Assembly: GCA_946885905.1 (NCBI GenBank)
Contig: CAMPHL010000110.1
Coordinates: forward strand, 1 to 7,589
DNA: 7,589 nt
Direction: 5' to 3'
DNA from: an uncultured Pseudomonadota bacterium
GTDB taxonomy: Bacteria > Pseudomonadota > Gammaproteobacteria > Burkholderiales > Usitatibacteraceae
Shown: piece after piece, positions 1 through 6,182 of the stretch
Position numbering within the stretch: position 1 is the first letter of the stretch
How the letters are laid out: each line of letters starts with the position of its first letter
Notes under the pieces: model-generated
Seen by the model: only the letters and a program-made list of their open reading frames with translations
Database searches by the model: none
What the model was told of the DNA's origin: nothing
Translations under genes and position numbers: made by a program

Positions 1-1548
1 ATCGTGGCCTCCGGCGTGGCGAGGCGCTTCGACTATCGCCGCGTGGGCTTCACCGTGTCGCGCTCGCTCAAGCCCGGCGTGGACAACGTGGTCGTGGGCT
101 CGCGCGCGTTCGTGCGCCAGGTGCCCGGGGCGCCCGCGGCCGATCTCGCACAGCCGATCAAGGGCGGCTACCTGAAGCTCCTGCCGATGGTCGCGGCCGA
201 CGGCTCGCCGGATCCCGCGCGCGCGCTGCTGCTCATCTCGGGCGAGGAGGACGCCGCCACGCGCCTGGCCGCGATCACCTTCTCCAACATCAGCTTCCGC
301 TTCCCCGGCAGCGACGAGCTCAAGGCCTTCGACTTCACGCTGCCCGAGGTCTCGCAGTACAGCGGCCGCGAGACGATCGCGACGGACACCGCCTATGCGC
401 TGCGCACGCTCAACTTCCCGACCCAGAGCTGGGTCGGCCTCAATCCCGGCGAGCGAAACATCACCTTCCGCCTGCCTCCCGACTTCCACATCCGTCCCAA
501 CCAGCACGCCAAGCTGCTGATGAACTTCTCGTACGGCGTGGGGCTCAAGAACGACTCCTCGTTCAACGTCTCGGTCAACGGCCGCGGCGTGCGCGCCGTG
601 CGCCTGGACAGCGCCTCCGGCACCTTCATCGAGAACTACGAGCTCAACATCCCCACCTACGTCTTCCAGCCCGGCACCAACACCATCTCGTTCGCGGCGC
701 ACCTCAACTCCGGCGGCCAGGTGTGCGACCTGCTGCAGCCCGAGGGGATGTTCTTCACGCTCTACGACAACTCGACCATCAGCTTCCCGCCGATGCCGCA
801 CTTCGTGGAGCTGCCCAAGCTCGAGCTCTTCGTGCACTCGGGTTTCCCCTTCACGCGCTGGCCGGACGGGCACGAGGCCTACGTGTGGCTCGCGGACAAG
901 GACGACCGCACGCTCGCCGCGGCGCTGAACCTCGTGGGGCTCGCCACGCAGCGCAACGGCTTCCCGATGTTCGGCCTCACGTACACCTACGACCGCCCGC
1001 GCGATCCGGGCGAGATCCTGGTGGTGGGCGCCTCGCCCGCGATCGACAAGGAGGTGCGCGCGGCGGCACCGCTCAAGCTCCTCGAGGAAGGCGTGATGGT
1101 TCCCTATCCCGTGGTGCGCGGATGGAACACCGAGGCCTCCTCGGCCGTGAGCCGCCAGCAGAGCGCGCTCGGCTCCGGGCGCGGCCTGCTCATGCAGTTC
1201 CAGTCGCCCTACCAGGCCGGGCGAAGCATCGTGATGCTCACCGCGAGCGGGGCCGACGACGTGCTGTCGACCAGCCGCCTGCTGCTCACGGGGCAGGTGC
1301 AGGCCCAGAGCAAGGGCGACCTCGTGCTGATCGAACCGGGCGCGGTCGAGCCGCAGGTGACCGCGATCGAGGCCGGGCGCAAGTACGCCACGGGCAAGCA
1401 GGGCGCGTACTCGCCTCTCGAGTCGTTCCTCTACACGCGCCCGATCGTCTACTACGTCGCGGTAGGGTTCCTGCTGCTCCTGTTCACCGCGGCTTTGTAC
1501 TTCGGGCTGCGCAAGTGGCGCGCCAAGCGGCGGGCCAAGGGTACCTAG
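1..1548 (+). CDS. bcsB: Cellulose synthase periplasmic subunit BcsB, C-terminal part (5' truncated by window edge)
   Basis: BcsB is the periplasmic, membrane-anchored partner of the BcsA cellulose synthase. It guides the nascent glucan across the periplasm, and its C-terminal helix is needed for BcsA activity. The frame is open from base 1, so the GTG at base 4 is not a real start. About 515 residues are present against 700-800 for whole BcsB, so the N-terminal third is missing. Recognisable stretches, counted from base 4: WVGLNPGERNITFRLPPDF near 142-160, SVNGRG near 188-193, and HSGFPFTRWPD near 277-287, which is the family's SGFPFTR signature. A C-terminal transmembrane helix (about 481-502) is followed by a basic cytoplasmic tail rich in Arg and Lys. 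The stop is TAG at 1546-1548. No bcsZ or bcsC follows; the next gene is convergent. The family call is firm. That the product is cellulose rather than a related glucan is inferred from the family. Confidence 0.93.
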   Translation: MVASGVARRFDYRRVGFTVSRSLKPGVDNVVVGSRAFVRQVPGAPAADLAQPIKGGYLKLLPMVAADGSPDPARALLLISGEEDAATRLAAITFSNISFRFPGSDELKAFDFTLPEVSQYSGRETIATDTAYALRTLNFPTQSWVGLNPGERNITFRLPPDFHIRPNQHAKLLMNFSYGVGLKNDSSFNVSVNGRGVRAVRLDSASGTFIENYELNIPTYVFQPGTNTISFAAHLNSGGQVCDLLQPEGMFFTLYDNSTISFPPMPHFVELPKLELFVHSGFPFTRWPDGHEAYVWLADKDDRTLAAALNLVGLATQRNGFPMFGLTYTYDRPRDPGEILVVGASPAIDKEVRAAAPLKLLEEGVMVPYPVVRGWNTEASSAVSRQQSALGSGRGLLMQFQSPYQAGRSIVMLTASGADDVLSTSRLLLTGQVQAQSKGDLVLIEPGAVEPQVTAIEAGRKYATGKQGAYSPLESFLYTRPIVYYVAVGFLLLLFTAALYFGLRKWRAKRRAKGT

Positions 1549-1555
1549 CGGGGTG

Positions 1556-1830
1556 CTTTCCCCGGCTCGCGCCGGAGGCAGATTTTCAGCGCAGAGGCAC
1601 GCTATGCGTGAACCAGAGGAAAACCCGAGACCACGGAGAAAGGCAAATTATCGTGGTTCGTGCCTTCGTTGATTGGAAGCGCGAACGTCAAATGACTGTC
1701 ATTCGGCGCTCCGTTGACCGCAGGCACGAATGACATGAATCGTCTTTCCCTGCGATCTTCGTTTTTCCTCTGGTCCACGCATAGCGTGCCTCTGCGTTGA
1801 AAATTCGCCTCCGGCGCGAGCCGGGCAAAG
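1556..1830. repeat. Large imperfect palindrome filling the gap between convergent genes
   Basis: The 303-base gap between bcsB and the kinase-cyclase gene holds no gene, only this inverted repeat. Bases 1561-1623 are the reverse complement of 1763-1825 at 59 of 63 positions without a gap. The four differences are all transitions, and two of them would still form G-U pairs in + strand RNA. Weaker symmetry continues inward around nearly the same centre (about 1693-1697): TTCGTGCCT at 1657-1665 pairs with 1722-1730, AGCGC at 1678-1682 with 1706-1710, and AATGAC-T-GTCATT lies at 1691-1703. The outer arms also contain a mini-hairpin, ACGC-TAT-GCGT. There is no open frame of note, no transposase and no obvious target-site duplication. 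It may be a MITE, a pair of head-to-head REP-like units, or a bidirectional terminator; these cannot be separated from one copy. There is no clear T-tract typical of an intrinsic terminator. Confidence 0.9.
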
Positions 1831-1845
1831 TTGCGCCGGGGAAAG
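1820..1845 (+). repeat. Short direct duplication at the right end of the palindrome
   Basis: GCCGGGCAAAG (1820-1830) is followed after four bases by GCCGGGGAAAG (1835-1845), a 10 of 11 match. The second copy extends to 1846, and 1835-1846 is an exact 12-base reverse complement of 1555-1566 at the left end of the palindrome. The left tip can therefore pair with either right copy. This looks like a small local duplication or end-slippage at the element border, just before the kinase-cyclase stop codon at 1852-1854. Confidence 0.6.
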
Positions 1846-1851
1846 CCGCGA

Positions 1852-3636
1852 CTACTTGGGAACGGTGATCTGGATGGAGCGGCGCTCGTCGCCGCCGATC
1901 TTGCCCGCGCCGGTGATGTAGTAGGCCGCGGCGCCGATCACGACGAGCGGCACGGCGATGTACGCGGCGATCTTCCAGACGGGCGTGTCGGGCCTGGCCG
2001 GGCCCTGCGGGCGGGCGCGGTCGATCTCGATCTCCTTCTGATCCCAGAAGACGATGTAGGCCCTGAAGGGGTTGCTCTTGCCCTTGAGCGTGACCTCGCG
2101 GTCGTAGCGGGTGTAGAACTCGTTCTTGTCGGTGAGGGCGTCGTACGTGTCCTCGGAGATGAGGATCTCGCCGGCGCGCGCGGCCGACTCGAAGCGCGAG
2201 GCGGTGTTCACGACGTCGCCGAAGATGTCGTTCTTCTCCAGGATGCACTCGCCGGTGTGCAGCCCGATGCGGGCGAGCAGCAGCGTCTTGTACTTCTTGG
2301 AGAGGTTCAGCTGCTCCATGGCGCGCTGGATGGCCGCGGCGGCGCGGCAGGCGCAAAGCGCGTCGGTGAAGTGGGAGAGCGTGCCGTCGCCGATCGTCTT
2401 CACCACCGTGCCGCCGTTCGCCTTGACCGCCTCGGCGCAGAGGTCGTGGTAGATCTTGAGCATGCCGCGCACCACGATGTCGCCCGAGGCCTCGGCGATC
2501 GCGGTCGAGCCCTTGAGGTCGGTGAACATCACCGTGAGGACGCGCTGGAACTTCTCCTTCATCGCCCGCTCGAGCTGGTCGCGCTGCTCGAGCAGCCGGC
2601 CGATGTCCGAAGTGCCCGCCGATCCCGTATGCGAGGGCGGCGCCTCGTACCGCGCTTCGGCCGCCGGCGAGGAGCCGGTCACGCGCGGCGGCCCGGTCAC
2701 GGGCGGCGCCGTCACGACCTTCTGCGTCGCGTCCGCCGGGGCGAGCGCCTCGTTCGGCCCCATGATCCGCTCGCGCCACTCGGCGACGTTCTGCGGGCGG
2801 CGCTTCTCCTCGACGGCCATGGCCCAGGCGATCGCGCCGAGGAACTGCTCGTCGTAGTGGACCTTCGCCGTGTCGAGCAGGCCCTGGAGGGCATCGCCCT
2901 TCATGCGCGCGATGGCATCGGGGGGGTTGCGCCCCGTGACGGCGTAGAAGAGCACCCCACCCATCGCATAGATGTCGGTCCAGGGGCCCTGGGGCGCGCC
3001 CGAGGCGTACTGCTCGAAGGGCGCATAACCGGGCGTGACGAGCGTCGTGAGCGTGCGGGTCTGGCCGGCCGCGGCGCGGGCCGAGCCGAAATCGATCAGC
3101 ACCGGGTCGCCGGCGGCGCGCACGAAGATGTTGTCGGGCTTGATGTCGCGATGCAGGAAGCCCGTCTCGTGCACCTTCTGCATGCCGTCGAGCAGCGGGC
3201 TCAGCAGCGCCTTGATGGAATCGATCGGCGGGTGCGGGTTGCGCTTGAGCCAGGACTTGAGGGATTCCCCCTCCTCGTAGTCCATGACCATGTAGCCGGT
3301 GCCGTTGGACTTGAAGTAGCGGTTGACGCGGACGATGTTCGGATGGCTGAATCCGGCCAGGGTGCGAGCTTCCTTGAGGAAGCGATCGAGGCCGGTCTCG
3401 TACTCCTCGGCCATGTCGGGGCCGGTGAGGGTGACGCTCTTGTCGGTGCCCCGGGAGACGGAGGTGCTCGGGAAGTACTCCTTGATCGCGACGTCCTTCT
3501 CGAGCAGCGTGTCCTGCGCGAGATAGGTGATGCCGAAGCCGCCGACGCCGAGCACGGTTTCGAGCCTGTACTCCATGAGCATGGAGCCCAGGGGCAAGGC
3601 GTTCGGATACTGTGTGGATGGCGTCACGCTGGACAA
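1852..3636 (-). CDS. Membrane-anchored Ser/Thr protein kinase fused to a class III adenylate/guanylate cyclase domain
   Basis: 594 residues from a TTG start, with domains in this order. Kinase, about 23-290: glycine loop GVGGFG 30-35, VAIK with Lys52, Glu89 as the likely helix-C glutamate, HRDIKPDN 162-169, DFG 182-184, then PGYAPFEQY 202-210. All catalytic residues are present. Next comes a Pro/Ala/Thr-rich linker, about 295-344, and a charged helix, about 345-366, that probably forms a short coiled coil into the cyclase. Class III cyclase, about 367-530: metal-binding Asp373 in FTDLKGST, Asp417 in KTIGDG, and NTASR 477-481 giving the Asn and Arg of the active site. One transmembrane helix lies at about 555-575, leaving only about 19 residues on the far side, so both enzymes should be cytoplasmic. 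I infer that the kinase phosphorylates Ser/Thr and the cyclase makes cAMP or cGMP; targets are unknown. TTG is chosen because GGGGAGG lies 9 bases upstream and the family's N-terminal ALPLGSxLxEYRL motif is kept. The ATG at 3582 would cut into that motif. The gene is monocistronic, convergent with bcsB and divergent from the antiporter. Confidence 0.9.
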   Translation of the reverse strand: MSSVTPSTQYPNALPLGSMLMEYRLETVLGVGGFGITYLAQDTLLEKDVAIKEYFPSTSVSRGTDKSVTLTGPDMAEEYETGLDRFLKEARTLAGFSHPNIVRVNRYFKSNGTGYMVMDYEEGESLKSWLKRNPHPPIDSIKALLSPLLDGMQKVHETGFLHRDIKPDNIFVRAAGDPVLIDFGSARAAAGQTRTLTTLVTPGYAPFEQYASGAPQGPWTDIYAMGGVLFYAVTGRNPPDAIARMKGDALQGLLDTAKVHYDEQFLGAIAWAMAVEEKRRPQNVAEWRERIMGPNEALAPADATQKVVTAPPVTGPPRVTGSSPAAEARYEAPPSHTGSAGTSDIGRLLEQRDQLERAMKEKFQRVLTVMFTDLKGSTAIAEASGDIVVRGMLKIYHDLCAEAVKANGGTVVKTIGDGTLSHFTDALCACRAAAAIQRAMEQLNLSKKYKTLLLARIGLHTGECILEKNDIFGDVVNTASRFESAARAGEILISEDTYDALTDKNEFYTRYDREVTLKGKSNPFRAYIVFWDQKEIEIDRARPQGPARPDTPVWKIAAYIAVPLVVIGAAAYYITGAGKIGGDERRSIQITVPK

Positions 3637-3645
3637 GTGCAGGAA

Positions 3646-3652
3646 CCTCCCC
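3646..3652 (-). promoter_or_regulatory. Shine-Dalgarno that fixes the TTG start of the kinase-cyclase gene
   Basis: On the minus strand GGGGAGG is followed by 9 bases and then TTG at 3636-3634. The next in-frame candidates are GTG at 3627 and ATG at 3582. They are about 18 and 63 bases from this site, and neither has a good purine tract of its own. The spacing favours TTG. Confidence 0.65.
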
Positions 3653-3673
3653 GGCCTGCCCGGGTCAACACGG

Positions 3674-3702
3674 ACTATATCAATCAATAAGTCCGAGGTG
3701 AA
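3674..3702 (-). promoter_or_regulatory. Sigma70-like promoter for the kinase-cyclase gene
   Basis: Read on the minus strand: TTCACC (-35, 4 of 6 to consensus), a 17-base spacer rich in A/T, then TATAGT (-10, 5 of 6). Transcription would begin near 3667 and give a leader of about 30 bases that carries the Shine-Dalgarno. It sits in the 78-base gap shared with the divergent antiporter gene, so the two transcription starts must lie close together. I could not pick a convincing + strand promoter in the same gap. Confidence 0.55.
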
Positions 3703-3714
3703 CGGACCGTACCT

Positions 3715-4947
3715 ATGAACGCCTCCTTCCTCCCCGCGCTGCCCTTCGAGCTGAGTTACCCGCTCCTCTTCGGCGTCCTGCTGGTGGCGGGCATGCTCGG
3801 GGGCGAGATCGCGCGGGCCGTGAGGCTGCCCCGCATGATCGGCTACGCGGTGGTCGGGTTCGTGTTCGGCCCCCTCGCAGGCGCCATGGGCCTCGCGACC
3901 CTCATCGACGAGGCGCGCATCTTCGTGGACCTCGCGATGGGCCTGGTGCTCTTCGACCTCGGCCGGCGGATGGACGTGAAGTGGATGAAGCGCGACTGGT
4001 CGCTCCTCGCCACGGGCCTTGCCGAGAGCCTCATCACGTTCATCGCGGTGTTCCTGGTGATGGAGGCGATGGACTTCCGTCCCGTGCTCGCGGGGCTCGC
4101 CGCCGCGATCGCGATGACCACCTCGCCCGCCGTCGTGCTCCTCACGGTGCACGACACCCATTCCGAAGGCCAGGTGACCGAGAGGGCGCTCAACCTCACG
4201 GCCCTCAACGGCCTGCTCGCCTCCATCATCGTGACGATCATGCTGGGCTCGGCGCACTACGAGTCGCGCATGGCGCTCGAGACGGCGGTGCTTCACCCGC
4301 TCTATCTGTTCGTGGGCTCGCTCGTATTGGGCGCGGCGATGGCATGGGCGGCGCGCGTGATCGCGCGCGCGATCGAGCGCGACCGCGAGGTGCACTTCTC
4401 GCTCCTGGCGGGCCTGGTCGTGGCCGCCGTGGGCATCGCCACGCTGCTCAAGCTCCCGGTGATCCTGGCGCTGCTCTCCTTCGGGCTGTTCGCGCGCAAC
4501 GACGAGCGGGGCTACGCGCTGCTCAACGTGAACCTCGCCCCGATCGGGCGCCTGCTCTACATCGTGCTCTTCGTGATCACCGGCGCCAGCCTTCCCGCGG
4601 AGGCGCTGAGCATCGCGTTCTGGGGCGGCCTCGCGCTCGTGCTCGCGCGCGCGCTGGGCAAGATGGCCGGCGCCCTCATCGTGGCGCCCCTGGGCGGGCT
4701 GCGGCTGCGCCAGGCCGTGGGCCTGGGCCTCGCCCTGCTGCCGATGTCGAGCGTGACGCTGCTGCTGCAGCACGACATCGCGCGGCTCTATCCGGCCTTC
4801 GGCGAGAGCCTCTCGGCCACCTTCCTCGCAGCCATCATCCTGATGGAGGTCGCGGGTCCGCTCGCCGTGCAGTTCGGCCTGCGCCTGGCGGGTGAGACGC
4901 TGCCCGAGGAACCGGCTGCGGCCACCGGAGGAGCGCGTGCCGCTTGA
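3715..4947 (+). CDS. CPA2 / Kef-like cation:proton antiporter, membrane domain only
   Basis: 410 residues, almost all hydrophobic, with about 12 membrane-spanning segments. The pattern fits the sodium/hydrogen exchanger fold: LSYPLLFGVLLVAGMLGGE near 13-31, RMIGYAVVGFVFGPLAG near 40-56, then LVLFDLGRRMD, the counterpart of the family's LFxxGLE stretch after the third helix. MTTSPAVV at 134-141 matches the first half of the discontinuous core helix. In the following core helix the expected acidic pair (QD in Kef, DD or ND in relatives) appears as Asn165-Gly166 within LTALNGLLAS, so the usual ion-binding Asp seems absent. The chain ends in a short Ala/Pro-rich tail with no TrkA-N/RCK regulatory domain. 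The only usable start is ATG 3715, because TAA at 3688-3690 closes the frame upstream; its Shine-Dalgarno is weak. The 3' end overlaps the next gene by 11 bases. It presumably exchanges K+ or Na+ for H+ across the inner membrane; the ion cannot be told from sequence. Confidence 0.88.
   Translation: MNASFLPALPFELSYPLLFGVLLVAGMLGGEIARAVRLPRMIGYAVVGFVFGPLAGAMGLATLIDEARIFVDLAMGLVLFDLGRRMDVKWMKRDWSLLATGLAESLITFIAVFLVMEAMDFRPVLAGLAAAIAMTTSPAVVLLTVHDTHSEGQVTERALNLTALNGLLASIIVTIMLGSAHYESRMALETAVLHPLYLFVGSLVLGAAMAWAARVIARAIERDREVHFSLLAGLVVAAVGIATLLKLPVILALLSFGLFARNDERGYALLNVNLAPIGRLLYIVLFVITGASLPAEALSIAFWGGLALVLARALGKMAGALIVAPLGGLRLRQAVGLGLALLPMSSVTLLLQHDIARLYPAFGESLSATFLAAIILMEVAGPLAVQFGLRLAGETLPEEPAAATGGARAA
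4927..4933 (+). promoter_or_regulatory. Shine-Dalgarno that fixes the GTG start of the ligase gene
   Basis: GGAGGAG lies inside the last codons of the antiporter gene, with 5 bases between GGAGG and GTG at 4937. It decides the start in favour of GTG 4937 over an in-frame ATG at 4892. The latter would add 15 unconserved residues and deepen the overlap to 56 bases. Confidence 0.75.
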
Positions 4948-6049
4948 GTTCTCGCGCTCGGAGCTCCTCACCTTCGGGGTCGAGCTCGAGCTGATGGTGC
5001 TCAATACGCGCGATTACGACCTCGCCCGCGGGGCGGGCGACATCCTGCCGCGCCTGGCGAAGATGAAGCTGCCGGGGGAGGTCAAGCCCGAGATCACCGA
5101 GAGCATGATCGAGATCAACTCCTCGGTGAACCATCGCTACGCCGAGCTGCTCGCGGAGCTGCGCACGGTGCGCGATGCGATCGTGCAGACCGCCGAGCGC
5201 CTGAACCTCGCGGTTGCGGGCGGCGGCTCCCACCCGTTCCACAAGTGGCACGAGCGGCGCATCTACCCCACCGAGCGCTTCCGGCGCGTGTCCTCGCTCT
5301 ACGGCTACCTCGCCAAGCAGTTCACCGTCTTCGGCCAGCACGTGCACGTGGGCGTCACCAGCGGCGACGACGCGGTCTACCTCACCCATCGCCTAGCTCC
5401 CTTCGTGCCGCACTTCATCGCGCTTTCGGCTTCGAGCCCGTATTTCCAGGGCGAGGAGACCTCCTTCGAGACCTCGCGCCTGCACGCGGTCTCGGCCTTC
5501 CCCCTGTCCGGCCACATGCCGCCGCTCGACACCTGGGCCGAATTCAACGGCTACTTCGACGACATGCAGGGCTACGGCATCGTCGAGAGCATGAAGGACT
5601 TCTACTGGGACATCCGGCCCAAGCCCGAGTACGGGACCATCGAGGTGCGCATCTTCGACACGGCGCTCAACGTCGAGCGCGCCGCGGAGCTCGCGGCCTA
5701 TGTGCAGACGCTCGCGGCGCACCTGCTGCGCGTGCGCGTGACCGAGCCGATCCTCCCGATGTACCGCGTGTACGGCTACAACCGCTTCCAGGCGTGCCGC
5801 TTCGGCTACCACGCGACCCTCGTCGACCCTTACACGCGCGAGCAGTGCCGGCTGGGCGACGACCTCCTCGCGACCCTCGAGCGCATCACGCCGGACGCGG
5901 AGGCGATGGGCACGCGCGAGGCGATGGCGGCGCTCGCGCGGGCCGCGAAGGAGAACGACAACGGCGCGTCGTGGCTGCGGGCGCGCTATGCCGAGACGCG
6001 TTCGCTCAACGACATGGTGCGGATGCAGGCGGAGCTCTGGGCGGGTTAG
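4937..6049 (+). CDS. ybdK: YbdK-type carboxylate-amine ligase (glutamate--cysteine ligase family 2)
   Basis: 370 residues from GTG, close to the 372 of E. coli YbdK. This family (GCS2) shares the glutamine-synthetase-like ATP-grasping fold with plant and proteobacterial gamma-glutamylcysteine synthetases. E. coli YbdK shows only weak gamma-glutamylcysteine ligase activity, and true substrates are mostly unknown. Visible motifs: MPLEFSRSELLTFGVELEL at the N-terminus with the acidic GVELEL strand (14-19), EITESMIEINSS (52-63), GGGSHPF (95-101), the metal/nucleotide-site stretch GQHVHVG (133-139), SAFPLSGHMP, and GTIEVRIFD at about 233-241. It starts inside the antiporter gene and is expected to be translationally coupled to it. 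The C-terminal third (YRVYGYNRFQACRFGYHATLVDP) looks less like the E. coli protein. The family assignment is firm; the reaction is not proven. Confidence 0.9.
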   Translation: MPLEFSRSELLTFGVELELMVLNTRDYDLARGAGDILPRLAKMKLPGEVKPEITESMIEINSSVNHRYAELLAELRTVRDAIVQTAERLNLAVAGGGSHPFHKWHERRIYPTERFRRVSSLYGYLAKQFTVFGQHVHVGVTSGDDAVYLTHRLAPFVPHFIALSASSPYFQGEETSFETSRLHAVSAFPLSGHMPPLDTWAEFNGYFDDMQGYGIVESMKDFYWDIRPKPEYGTIEVRIFDTALNVERAAELAAYVQTLAAHLLRVRVTEPILPMYRVYGYNRFQACRFGYHATLVDPYTREQCRLGDDLLATLERITPDAEAMGTREAMAALARAAKENDNGASWLRARYAETRSLNDMVRMQAELWAG

Positions 6050-6054
6050 GTTCA

Positions 6055-6136
6055 TTCGTTGCCTTCGTCGCCCCGGGAGTACGCCATTGGCTCACGAATT
6101 CAAAAGAATCCGAAAATCGAAGGCGAGGGCAACGAA
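6055..6136. repeat. Weak interrupted inverted repeat in the ligase-gmhA gap
   Basis: The 133-base gap 6050-6182 has no gene. TTCGTTGCC (6055-6063) is the exact reverse complement of GGCAACGAA (6128-6136), and CTTCG (6063-6067) pairs with CGAAG (6118-6122) just inside. The middle is A/T-rich compared with the rest of the window and holds a small ATTC-AAAA-GAAT hairpin (6098-6109). It may aid termination after the ligase gene or act in control of gmhA, but the stem is short, the loop is long and no T-tract follows, so no function can be assigned. Confidence 0.3.
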
Positions 6137-6170
6137 CATCGGCAAGCCCGGCCACCGCGCTGCGTTGCAG

Positions 6171-6182
6171 TAGACTCGCCCC
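6171..6182 (+). promoter_or_regulatory. Probable -10 element of the gmhA operon, giving a leaderless transcript
   Basis: TAGACT at 6171-6176 (4 of 6 to TATAAT) lies six bases before ATG 6183. A start site seven bases after the hexamer would be the A of the ATG itself. The bases between, CGCCCC, contain no Shine-Dalgarno, which fits leaderless translation. No good -35 is visible 16-18 bases upstream (CCGGCC at 6148-6153). Confidence 0.45.

Noticed and set aside
723..1733. A 336-codon + strand frame overlapping bcsB
   Set aside because: It is an Arg/Ala/Gly-rich frame shadow of bcsB with no motif or ribosome site.
1549..1851. Insertion sequence with a transposase
   Set aside because: The inverted repeats suggest mobility, but there is no coding capacity inside and no clear target duplication, so at most it is a non-autonomous element.
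1831..3690. A 619-codon + strand open frame across the kinase-cyclase gene
   Set aside because: Its translation is low-complexity Arg/Gly/Val/Leu text with no recognisable motif. The minus frame has every kinase and cyclase motif, so this is a shadow caused by high GC.
4359..4374. Perfect 16-base palindrome GATCGCGCGCGCGATC
   Set aside because: It lies in the antiporter coding region within Ala/Arg/Ile codons rich in GC and is expected by chance in such sequence. Nothing around it suggests a site.
4892..4936. ATG at 4892 as the ligase start
   Set aside because: It adds 15 residues that do not look like the family, has no good ribosome site, and lies deeper in the antiporter gene than GTG 4937, which has GGAGG 5 bases upstream.
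3637..5004. Upstream extension of the kinase-cyclase frame to 1050 residues
   Set aside because: The added part is His/Arg/Glu-rich text antisense to the antiporter. The promoter, Shine-Dalgarno and family N-terminus all place the start at 3636.
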